Source: Treponema sp. (GTDB lineage Bacteria > Spirochaetota > Spirochaetia > Treponematales > Treponemataceae). From it: a DNA stretch of 64,000 bases. The stretch is from the NCBI GenBank assembly GCA_016290995.1, contig JAEEVR010000012.1, positions 1 through 64,000 of the forward strand. Direction: 5' to 3'. Below are positions 49,124-56,127 of the stretch, piece by piece. The translations under genes were made by a program, and so were the position numbers. The notes below the pieces were generated by a model. The model was given only the letters and a program-made list of their open reading frames with translations. It was not told where the DNA came from and did no database searches. Numbering within the stretch: the first letter of the stretch is position 1; the number at the start of each line of letters is the position of its first letter.

Positions 49124-50442
49124 CGCTCGACAAAGCCGCAGCCCAAGCCGTTCATCAATTCGTAAAAGCGCGGAAAGGAAACCGCCGCGCATTCCGCTCC
49201 GACAATTTCAATCTTTTCTCCGGCAGGAAGCGCAAGGCCAAGGCAGGCCGCCGCCATCGCGATTCTGTGGTCGTCGTGGCTTTGAATTTGCGCGCCATGC
49301 ATTTTTTGGCCGCCGTAAATCGCAAGCCAGTCCGGGCCTTCTTCGATTTTGGCGCCGGCTTTTTCCAACTCAACTTTAAGCGTGGAGATGCGGTCGGTTT
49401 CCTTGCGGCGGCAAACGGCGGCGTCTTCGATAATCGTCTTTCCTTCGATAAAGCAGGCGGCCACGGCCAGAGCGCAAATCGCGTCAGGAAAGCCCGAAAT
49501 CGGAACGCGCAATGTTTGGTCGGGAAGATTGCGCGCGCTCAAGGGCTTTCCGCCGGTAACGGTAAGGGTCTTTGCTTCTTTGTCGCAAACGATGTCGGCG
49601 CCGACGGAGCGCAAAACGTCAACGATTTTGTCGTCGCCTTGGCTTCCAGAAAAGTCCACGTTTTCTATCGTGATTTTGCTGTCCGTCAAAAGCGCGGCGA
49701 TTAGCGGAAATGCGACTCCTTCCCAGTCGCTTGGAATGGCAAAGTCTTTTGCGTCAAGCCGCGCGGGCGGCGTTACGGAAATCTTTTTAAAATCGTCCGA
49801 CATTTGGACTTGCGCTCCGAATTCTTCTAGCCAAACTTTTGTCATCGTAAGGTAGGGCGTTTCCTTTGGGTCGGACAATTCGATGTTAAGGCCGCCGGGA
49901 AGGCGCAGCGCCGCCATCATCATTCCGGTTATGTATTGGCTTGAGATTGAGCCTTCTGTTTTGACCACATTTCTTCCGTCGGCTTTTCCGCGAACGATCA
50001 AGGGGCAAGTAGTCGCTCCGGGCACTGCGCACCAAGCGTCGGCTCCCATTTGCTTTATCACGTCGGCCACGTGATGCACTGGCCTTTTTCGGATGCTTGA
50101 GTCTCCGGTAAAGACAGCCGTTCCTTCAAAGGTGGAACAAATCGGAGACAAAAAGTAGAGGAGGGAGCCGGAGTTTCCTACGTTCACCACGTCGTTTGGA
50201 AGATGGATGTTTTTTCCCGCTCCGCTTACGGTCCAAACGGAACCGTCGCCAAAATCCACGCCCGCTCCCAAAAGAGGAATCGCATTGGCGGCGCTAAGGC
50301 AGTCCGCGCTGGAAAGCGGATTTGAAATCTTTGACTTGCCTTCCGCCAGAGCGGAAAGAATGAGAGCCCTTATCGTGTGGCTCTTTGAGCCCGGCACCGT
50401 GATTTTGCCGCCAAGCTTATGCGGCGTGGAAATTATATTCAT
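49120..50442 (-). CDS. aroA: 3-phosphoshikimate 1-carboxyvinyltransferase (EPSP synthase)
   Basis: 440 residues from ATG 50442, the start set by the promoter and by family alignment (MNIISTPHKLGGKITVPGSKSHTIRALIL); the track start is 39 codons upstream. Other signatures: VNVGNSGSLLYFLSPI (the GNSGTxxR site, with Gly-Ser in place of Thr-x-x-Arg), DSSIRKRPVHHV, SSQYITGMMMAALR, ETDRISTLKVELEKAGA and SHDDHRIAMAAACLGL. It makes EPSP from shikimate-3-phosphate and PEP. The altered GNSGS site departs from the classic GNAGTAMR and may change glyphosate binding. Confidence 0.94.
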   Translation of the reverse strand: MNIISTPHKLGGKITVPGSKSHTIRALILSALAEGKSKISNPLSSADCLSAANAIPLLGAGVDFGDGSVWTVSGAGKNIHLPNDVVNVGNSGSLLYFLSPICSTFEGTAVFTGDSSIRKRPVHHVADVIKQMGADAWCAVPGATTCPLIVRGKADGRNVVKTEGSISSQYITGMMMAALRLPGGLNIELSDPKETPYLTMTKVWLEEFGAQVQMSDDFKKISVTPPARLDAKDFAIPSDWEGVAFPLIAALLTDSKITIENVDFSGSQGDDKIVDVLRSVGADIVCDKEAKTLTVTGGKPLSARNLPDQTLRVPISGFPDAICALAVAACFIEGKTIIEDAAVCRRKETDRISTLKVELEKAGAKIEEGPDWLAIYGGQKMHGAQIQSHDDHRIAMAAACLGLALPAGEKIEIVGAECAAVSFPRFYELMNGLGCGFVER

Positions 50443-50449
50443 GGAAATG

Positions 50450-50478
50450 ATTTTAATGAAAAGAAGCCGCGCTTGCAA
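50450..50478 (-). promoter_or_regulatory. leaderless-type promoter of aroA
   Basis: Minus strand TTGCAA, spacer 17, TAAAAT, then seven bases to ATG 50442. Confidence 0.7.
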
Positions 50479-50522
50479 GACGGGCGGCAGTTGCAAGTCG
50501 CGGTCGAAAATCGAGCGTTTTT

Positions 50523-50552
50523 TTCCACATTTCGCAAAACCCATGCTATAAT
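50523..50552 (+). promoter_or_regulatory. promoter of the GH5 gene
   Basis: TTCCAC, spacer 18, perfect TATAAT. A roughly 55-base leader follows with a CGGG/CCCG stem-loop and CGGAGG before ATG 50615. The -35 is weak. Confidence 0.5.
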
Positions 50553-50614
50553 ACAACAATCGAAAAAGGTGTCCGGGTCAAGCCCGACAATCTATAAAAC
50601 TATCGGAGGTTCTT

Positions 50615-52372
50615 ATGAAAACCGCTAGATGGATGTGCTATAAACCACTCCGCAAATTAGTATTAACCGCGGCAATTCTTTTTTTGACAGGCGCGGCGTT
50701 TGCGGCGGGCGTTCCGCGTGTAAATAAGAGCATGCCCTATGCAAAAGGGCTCAACTTATCTGAATGGCTTGAAGTGGGCGGCTTTGGAAATGTAAGGAAA
50801 TGCATTTACGGAAAGCAGGACTTTGAAAATATAAAAAAACTCGGTGTTGAGATTATCCGTGTTCCGATTTGGTTTGAAGAATTCAGTTCCGGCAAGCCGG
50901 ATTATATTGTGGAAGACTGGCTCTGGGAAACTATCGATAACGCTATTGAATGGTGCGAAGAATTACAGATGTACATGATTATTGATTTTCACAATAACTG
51001 TTCAGACGGCCATCCAACAAAGCCCGATGTTGAAAAAATGCTTGTAAAAATCTGGAAGCAGATTGCGGAACGATATAAAGATAAAAGCGATTATGTCTTG
51101 TATGAGATTATGAACGAACCGCATCTTTCCAGCGGAAATCTTGAAGCTGATATACGGAAATGGGGCAAGGTACAGGGAAATGTCCTTAAAGAAATCCGGA
51201 ACATCGACAAAAAGCATACTGTAATAGTTGGCGGCGAACATTCAAATGGTCTTGACGAGATGCTGAAACTGCCTGACTACAAAGACGATAACATCATCTA
51301 TAACTTTCACGATTACACACCGTTTTTGTTCACCCATCAGGGTGCGGATTGGTGGAATCCGATGAGCTATTTTAAGCATGTTCCGTTTCCGTATGTAAAA
51401 GAAAAAATGCCGCCTGTGCCGCAAAACGCAACTGATGAAGCAAAATCGTACTATAAAAATTATGAAAAAGACGCCTCTGAAAAAAGTCTTGTAGCGCCGC
51501 TTGATAAGGCTGTGGAGTTTGCTAATAAGCGCAATTCCGCCCTTATGTGTAATGAATATGGCGTTATGATGACTTACGCGGACGAGCAGGAACGCGCGAA
51601 CTGGTACGCGATGAAATCCAAATGGATGAAAGAGCGCAATATAATAAGAGTAAGCTGGGATTATACAGGTAAATTTGGAATTTTCAATTATGCTTCTGAT
51701 ACTGGAAATCCAATGAAGGATTTGCCGCAATTCCCGCAAGACCTTAATGAAGATATTCTTGCTGCAATGGAACTGAATCATGTCAAAAAAGACGCAAAGC
51801 TTAAGCAAAAATGGTTCGCACTTTCAAAACAGAAAGGTTCTTATGATATTTACACAGATTCGCTTGCAAAGGGCATTGTTTTTGAAGGTCTTACATCTCC
51901 ATGGGATACGCCAAGAGTTGATAAGATAGATTCAAAAGGCGGTGAAAAATACATTTGGATTGAGAAACTTAATCAATACAATGTGCTGATATTCGGTTTC
52001 GATGAAGCTGTTGATTTTGCGGACTTGGTAAACAAAAATGCTGTTCTTGAATTTGAGGTCAGAACAAATCAAAAAGGCCTTGAATTTGAAACATATTTCA
52101 GAGATATGCTTGTTTCAGAATCAGATGAAAACGGCTATGAATGGCGGTGCGGAAAATCTTTTATGACCAAAGATTTTCCGCCGGACGGCAAATGGCATAA
52201 AGTAAGCGTGCCTCTAAAAGATTTAAGCCCTACAGGCGCATGGCTGACTTCAAAAGAAGAATGGGTCAACGACAAGGGGCTTTTCAGCTGGAAAAAAGTT
52301 GATGCATTGGTATTCAGTTTTACAAAAGACATAAAAGACGGCATATCAATCCGCAACATAGCGATTAGATAA
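50615..52372 (+). CDS. secreted GH5 endoglucanase with C-terminal beta-domain
   Basis: 585 residues. Signal peptide (LVLTAAILFLTGAAFAAG). GH5 barrel to about residue 370: GLNLSEWLEVGG, IIRVPIWFEEF, MIIDFHNNCSD, acid/base Glu in YEIMNEPHLS, and nucleophile Glu in LMCNEYGVMMTY. The last 180 residues (KGIVFEGLTSPWDTPRVD onward) are a jelly-roll-like region that may be a carbohydrate-binding module. CGGAGG precedes the ATG. Codon use is visibly AT-richer (GAT, AAA, TAT, ATA) than genes on either side, consistent with recent transfer. It would release cellodextrins that the GH94 enzyme at 56 kb could phosphorolyse. Confidence 0.93.
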   Translation: MKTARWMCYKPLRKLVLTAAILFLTGAAFAAGVPRVNKSMPYAKGLNLSEWLEVGGFGNVRKCIYGKQDFENIKKLGVEIIRVPIWFEEFSSGKPDYIVEDWLWETIDNAIEWCEELQMYMIIDFHNNCSDGHPTKPDVEKMLVKIWKQIAERYKDKSDYVLYEIMNEPHLSSGNLEADIRKWGKVQGNVLKEIRNIDKKHTVIVGGEHSNGLDEMLKLPDYKDDNIIYNFHDYTPFLFTHQGADWWNPMSYFKHVPFPYVKEKMPPVPQNATDEAKSYYKNYEKDASEKSLVAPLDKAVEFANKRNSALMCNEYGVMMTYADEQERANWYAMKSKWMKERNIIRVSWDYTGKFGIFNYASDTGNPMKDLPQFPQDLNEDILAAMELNHVKKDAKLKQKWFALSKQKGSYDIYTDSLAKGIVFEGLTSPWDTPRVDKIDSKGGEKYIWIEKLNQYNVLIFGFDEAVDFADLVNKNAVLEFEVRTNQKGLEFETYFRDMLVSESDENGYEWRCGKSFMTKDFPPDGKWHKVSVPLKDLSPTGAWLTSKEEWVNDKGLFSWKKVDALVFSFTKDIKDGISIRNIAIR

Positions 52373-52381
52373 TCCCATGCC

Positions 52382-52410
52382 TTGCGGACAAATCGCTTTG
52401 TCGCTATACT
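52382..52410 (+). promoter_or_regulatory. leaderless-type promoter of pth
   Basis: TTGCGG, spacer 17, TATACT, then six bases to ATG 52417. Confidence 0.7.
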
Positions 52411-52416
52411 GTTCCT

Positions 52417-53067
52417 ATGATTCGATTGGCGGCATTTTTGGGGAACATCGGTTCCAACTACGCAAAGAACAGGCACAACACGGCGTGGCAATTCGCCAGC
52501 GCCTTGCCTTTTTATGGGGAACTCAATTGGCAGCAAAAATTTAAGGGCGAATACGCGGTCCTTTCTTTTGACGATTTTGCGCAAAAGGTTGAGCGGAACT
52601 TCCCCCAGCTTTTGAACAAAGAGGGTACGCTTGTCACGCCCAAAAATCCGCCCGACAAAATTTACTTTTTAAAGCCCGGCACTTTTATGAACCTGTCCGG
52701 CGAATCGATTTTGGCCTTGGCCAACTTTTTTAAGATCGAGCCTTCCGAAATTTTGGTTTGCCACGACGAGCTTGAGCTTCCGATCGGAACCTTTAGCTTA
52801 AAGTGGTCGGGCGGTCTTGCCGGCCACAACGGCCTACGTTCCACAAAAGAAAATTTGGGCACCGCCGACTTTTGGCGCCTGCGCTTTGGCATTTCCAAGC
52901 CGGCCGGCGTAAACATAGCCGACTACGTTTTGAGCGACTTTAAGGGCGACGAGGCGATCACGATGAGCTTGGTTTACGACAAAGCCGGCGAACTTTTTTG
53001 CCGAGCCCTTTTGGCAAACGACCCCCAGCGCCTGCTTCCCCAGTGGGCCAAGGTCAAAATTGACTAG
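52417..53067 (+). CDS. pth: peptidyl-tRNA hydrolase
   Basis: 216 residues. FLGNIGSNYAKNRHNTAW holds the Asn and catalytic His (GNPG is GNIG here), KPGTFMNLSGESI and HDELELPIGTFSLKWSGGLAGHNGLRS with catalytic Asp are typical, and FGISKP and DYVLSDF follow. A 25-residue insert (DDFAQKVERNFPQLLNKEG) lengthens the first half. It recycles stalled peptidyl-tRNA. It has its own leaderless-type promoter. Confidence 0.94.
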   Translation: MIRLAAFLGNIGSNYAKNRHNTAWQFASALPFYGELNWQQKFKGEYAVLSFDDFAQKVERNFPQLLNKEGTLVTPKNPPDKIYFLKPGTFMNLSGESILALANFFKIEPSEILVCHDELELPIGTFSLKWSGGLAGHNGLRSTKENLGTADFWRLRFGISKPAGVNIADYVLSDFKGDEAITMSLVYDKAGELFCRALLANDPQRLLPQWAKVKID

Positions 53068-53154
53068 GCCGCTCGTATTTACGCTCAACTATTCCCCTAA
53101 ATAAGCCGATAATAAAATCGATGCATTTTAAAAACCGTGATGTCAAGGGGAATT

Positions 53155-53337
53155 ATGAACAACACTGTTCGCACTTTTATTTACAAAATCGGCGACGCTC
53201 AGGCTGACAGAAAAATTTTGTCCATTATGAGAGAGGGATGGAGCATTTCGGCTGTGACGCCCAATGGCTCAGTCCGCATTACGACTTTTAGCAAAGAAGC
53301 CGCCCCAATCACGGCCGCTGTGTCCGCCCGGCGTTAA
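53155..53337 (+). CDS. 60-residue protein of unknown function
   Basis: From ATG 53155 with AAGGGG six bases upstream; the track begins six codons earlier. The chain (MNNTVRTFIYKIGDAQADRK, then IMREGWSISAV) has no signal or membrane segment, and I do not recognise a family. The sequence before it (53068-53154) contains AT-rich stretches but no clear promoter. Moderate confidence that it is real, given the SD and host-like codon use. Confidence 0.5.
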   Translation: MNNTVRTFIYKIGDAQADRKILSIMREGWSISAVTPNGSVRITTFSKEAAPITAAVSARR

Positions 53338-53342
53338 TTTTG

Positions 53343-53371
53343 TTGAAAAATTCCAAATCCTATTGTATAAT
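53343..53371 (+). promoter_or_regulatory. near-leaderless promoter of the LRR protein
   Basis: TTGAAA, spacer 17, perfect TATAAT, then eight bases to ATG 53380. The TTG used by the track (53371) lies at the end of the -10. Confidence 0.78.
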
Positions 53372-53379
53372 TGAGAGAC

Positions 53380-55239
53380 ATGCAGGCAAGCGACGTATTT
53401 TTTCTGACAAACAACAATAAAACTCTTTCCAGCGTATATGAGCAAAACTGCCCGGCAGAGCTTACCGTTCCGCAAGGGGTGGAAAAGATTGAAAGGCGCG
53501 CCCTTGCCGACGCTCCTATAAATCAGCTTGTTCTTCCTGACAGCGTGACCGAAATTGGCTACGAAGCCTTTGCCGGTTGCGACGCGCTTCAGTTTGTCCG
53601 CTTGCCAAAAGAACTTAAATCGGTGGAGCCGGGAATTTTCCGCGGCTGCCTTTCGCTAGAAAAAATCGAAATGAGCGACACGATCAAGGCTTTTTCTGAA
53701 AGCATGTTTGAGTGTTGCGCGTCGCTTAAGGACATTCCTTTTAGGAACGGAATCTTGGAATTGCCAAGGAACGTTTTTTCTGAATGCGTTTCGATTGAAT
53801 CCGCCACTTTGCCGCCGAGCGTCGCCGTTATAAGGAGCGGCGCCTTTGGCTATTGCGATAATTTGGAGACGGTCGTTTTGCCGGCCGGCCTCAAGCTTAT
53901 AGAAGACGACGCCTTTAGGAATTGCGCCAGCCTTTCGCACATTCGTTTTGCGGACGACAACCCAGCATTTTTTGTTGACGACGATGGCTGTCTCTTTGCC
54001 CGCCGCGACGACGGAAACTTGACTTTGATAAAGGTCCCAGTCACCGCGCGACAGGCTACGATTCCGCAAACGGTTGTTCAAAGCCATAGCGAAGCCTTCC
54101 AAGGCTGCGACGCTTTGGAAAAAGTTTACATAGACTGTCCGCTTGTAGAGCATCCGATTTTCGTCGCCCTTAAGACAGAAGTCGTCGCGGAGATTGTCGA
54201 CACCAGTTCCGAAGAATACCAGGAAGAAGCCGCCGCAAAAGAAAGCGCGGAGGCCGCCGCCGTTAGCGACGAAGACATTTTTGACGATGAAAACGGCGGA
54301 ATCGAAGAAAGCATTCTTGACGACGTTGAAGAGCCGATTATAAACGATGAAAGTTCCGCCTCCGACGACTTGCTCGCCGACATTCTTGGACAGAACGCTG
54401 GAAGCGGCGACGAAGACGAGGACGAAGATGACGAGATGGAAAAAGTCCGCATCAAGCCCGAAGAATTGGACGACGCCGTTGCCCGCGGAGTGCAGGAAGA
54501 AAGCGAAGAAGAATTTGCCGCCCGCATACGCGACGCGCAAGCCCACGCCCACGACGGCGAGGGCGACGAGCCGGTAGAAGAAGAGCCGCAAGCGACCGAG
54601 CCGCAGGAGCCGCGCTTTGTTTATGGCATGCAGAGCGTGTCAGAAGCCTTTGAGGTTGTTGACGAAAAGACGCTTTATCCCGACAGGCCCGAAGAAGAGC
54701 TTGACAAGCACGAACTCAACGAGATTGAAGACATAACGACATTGGTTGTCGTGACTGAAAAAGTCACCGAACAAAAAACAGTTTCGCCAGCGCTTAAAGC
54801 GTTCTGCGTTGAGTTGGCAAAAAAATACGAGCTTAAGCGCGTTTACTTCTTTGGCGGCCTTGGCTTGGACAACGACGAGTTCTTGTTTGGCTTTGGAAAA
54901 TTCGCCATGTACCGCAACGTGGTTTACGCCGCGCTTGCAAGCGACGAAAGCGGCCTAAGCAAGGAAATAAAAAACTTTGGCGAGATCGCCGAACTTATGT
55001 CGCCGGTAAGCCCCTTCCAAAAAGTGACAGAGCCCGACGCGCTTGAATTGGAAAAGCCCTTTAAGATTTACGTTCAGGATTCTTTGGACGGCGCGGCGTC
55101 AGTTGAGGTTGAACAAACAGTCGCCGTTGAGGCCGAGCCGGACGTTGATCTTTCGCAAGCCCAAGAGTCGGCCGTGGAAGAACAAAAAAAGGGCGAAGGC
55201 TTGATGGCAAAGGCCTTGCGAATTTTGAACAATGAGTGA
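53380..55239 (+). CDS. cytoplasmic BspA-like leucine-rich repeat protein with acidic middle
   Basis: 619 residues from ATG 53380, no signal peptide. Residues 20-270 are BspA/LRR_5 repeats of about 23 residues (ITEIGYEAFAGCDALQFVRLP-like, RNVFSECVSIESATLP, GAFGYCDNLETVVLP). Residues 280-450 are highly acidic (EDEDEDDEMEK) and probably disordered, and include DDLLADILG. A folded C-terminal domain follows (LKAFCVELAKKYELKRVYFFGG to EIAELMSP), then a Glu-rich tail. LRR_5 proteins are usually surface proteins; this one appears intracellular. It shares its acidic motif with the TPR protein at 45.7 kb. Confidence 0.85.
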   Translation: MQASDVFFLTNNNKTLSSVYEQNCPAELTVPQGVEKIERRALADAPINQLVLPDSVTEIGYEAFAGCDALQFVRLPKELKSVEPGIFRGCLSLEKIEMSDTIKAFSESMFECCASLKDIPFRNGILELPRNVFSECVSIESATLPPSVAVIRSGAFGYCDNLETVVLPAGLKLIEDDAFRNCASLSHIRFADDNPAFFVDDDGCLFARRDDGNLTLIKVPVTARQATIPQTVVQSHSEAFQGCDALEKVYIDCPLVEHPIFVALKTEVVAEIVDTSSEEYQEEAAAKESAEAAAVSDEDIFDDENGGIEESILDDVEEPIINDESSASDDLLADILGQNAGSGDEDEDEDDEMEKVRIKPEELDDAVARGVQEESEEEFAARIRDAQAHAHDGEGDEPVEEEPQATEPQEPRFVYGMQSVSEAFEVVDEKTLYPDRPEEELDKHELNEIEDITTLVVVTEKVTEQKTVSPALKAFCVELAKKYELKRVYFFGGLGLDNDEFLFGFGKFAMYRNVVYAALASDESGLSKEIKNFGEIAELMSPVSPFQKVTEPDALELEKPFKIYVQDSLDGAASVEVEQTVAVEAEPDVDLSQAQESAVEEQKKGEGLMAKALRILNNE

Positions 55240-55246
55240 AAAAAAA

Positions 55247-55288
55247 CGCCGCAGAGTTATTGCGGCGCGATAATTTTATTCGCGCCGC
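55247..55288 (+). terminator. two overlapping hairpins after the LRR gene
   Basis: CGCCGCA/TGCGGCG (55247-55267) and GCGGCGCG/CGCGCCGC (55262-55288) are both perfect and share the GCGGCG segment, so only one can form at a time. A's precede the first and few T's follow the second. Probable bidirectional 3'-end signal. Confidence 0.65.
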
Positions 55289-55291
55289 AAA

Positions 55292-55335
55292 AGGAACGAG
55301 TCAAGGCTTTAAGCGAAGCGTGCCTTGACTGTTCC
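55292..55335 (-). terminator. long inverted repeat at the end of the ANL-fragment gene
   Basis: GTCAAGGC (55300-55307) and GCCTTGAC (55322-55329) are perfect arms, extended by GGAAC and GTTCC. The structure reaches to the stop codon of the minus-strand gene. It has no T-run. Confidence 0.5.
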
Positions 55336-55988
55336 TACAAATTGGCTTGAACCGCGCGGCCCTTGATAAAGGCGTTAAAGAGGTTGGCCACATATTCAAC
55401 AAGCGAGCCGTAGCTCTTCTTTTCTTTTTTTCCAATCATTTTGGCCAAGTCGTCTCTTGTAAATTCAGAGCGCTTGTTGCCGCTTGAATAGGCGACGGCC
55501 AATACTTTTCCGTTGGAATTGTCGGCGGCCTCTTGGGCGCGCTTTTGGATTTCCTCTTTGTCATGCTTTTTAAGGACGCTGTTGTTGGCGATCTCATAAA
55601 CGACGGCGTTCAAAGTTTCGGGGAGCAAATCCATTTTGGCCGCGCGGATGAATACCGCTTCGGGCTTTTCGTTTTCAAGGGCGGAAGCGACTTCGGCCTT
55701 GCTCATATCGTAGCGCAAAAGCGCGGCTTTGGAACCAATCGCAAGGACGCTGTAAAAGCTTTCGATCGCCTGCGGAGAGTCGTCGATAAAAATCGCCACG
55801 CTTTTGGGCGTTTTTCCGCCGACGCGCAAAACGTTTGAGGTCTTAAAAATGTCCCAGCGCATGTCATCGTAAGAGATTTTTTTGTCGCCGCCCAAAATCA
55901 TGGCGGGCTTTTTGGCGAACTTTTGAAAATTCTTGGCAAAAATCTCAGGCAGTGAGTATATAGTCTTAAAAAGATTTTTCTTTCCCAT
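55335..55988 (-). CDS. stand-alone N-terminal fragment of an AMP-binding (ANL) synthetase
   Basis: 217 residues. KTIYSLPEIFAKNFQKFAKKPAMILGGDKKISYDDM and VAIFIDDSPQAIESFYSVLAIGSKAALLRYD match the first subdomain of acyl-CoA synthetases. VLAVAYSSGNKRSEFTRDDLAKM is where the P-loop (SSGTTGxPKG) should be, but the Thr/Gly core is missing. The ATP, substrate and C-terminal domains are absent, so it cannot be an active ligase. It still has SD (GAGG) and host-like codons, so it is either a recent decay product or a repurposed domain. The ORF is intact with no visible remnants on either side. Confidence 0.7.
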   Translation of the reverse strand: MGKKNLFKTIYSLPEIFAKNFQKFAKKPAMILGGDKKISYDDMRWDIFKTSNVLRVGGKTPKSVAIFIDDSPQAIESFYSVLAIGSKAALLRYDMSKAEVASALENEKPEAVFIRAAKMDLLPETLNAVVYEIANNSVLKKHDKEEIQKRAQEAADNSNGKVLAVAYSSGNKRSEFTRDDLAKMIGKKEKKSYGSLVEYVANLFNAFIKGRAVQANL

Positions 55989-56054
55989 TTTATTTTCCTC
56001 TAACTATTAGACAACTTAAGGGGGAATTTGTTGCGCCTAGCGGGCGTTTTTGGG

Positions 56055-56083
56055 CAAAAAAAACCGCCCGTTTTGGGCGGTTT
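56055..56083 (-). terminator. intrinsic terminator of the GH94 gene
   Basis: AAACCGCCC and GGGCGGTTT perfect nine-base arms with a five-base loop; on the minus strand the stem is followed by a run of eight T's. It lies 45 bases past the GH94 stop. Confidence 0.93.
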
Positions 56084-56127
56084 AGCCATTCCCCAAGGGA
56101 CTGTTTTAGGCTTGCAAGGCCTTTAGA

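Noticed and set aside
53656-54591. 311-residue minus-strand ORF
   Set aside because: Complete shadow of the LRR gene. Its Phe/Val-rich content mirrors the acidic codons of the sense strand, and it has no SD or family features.
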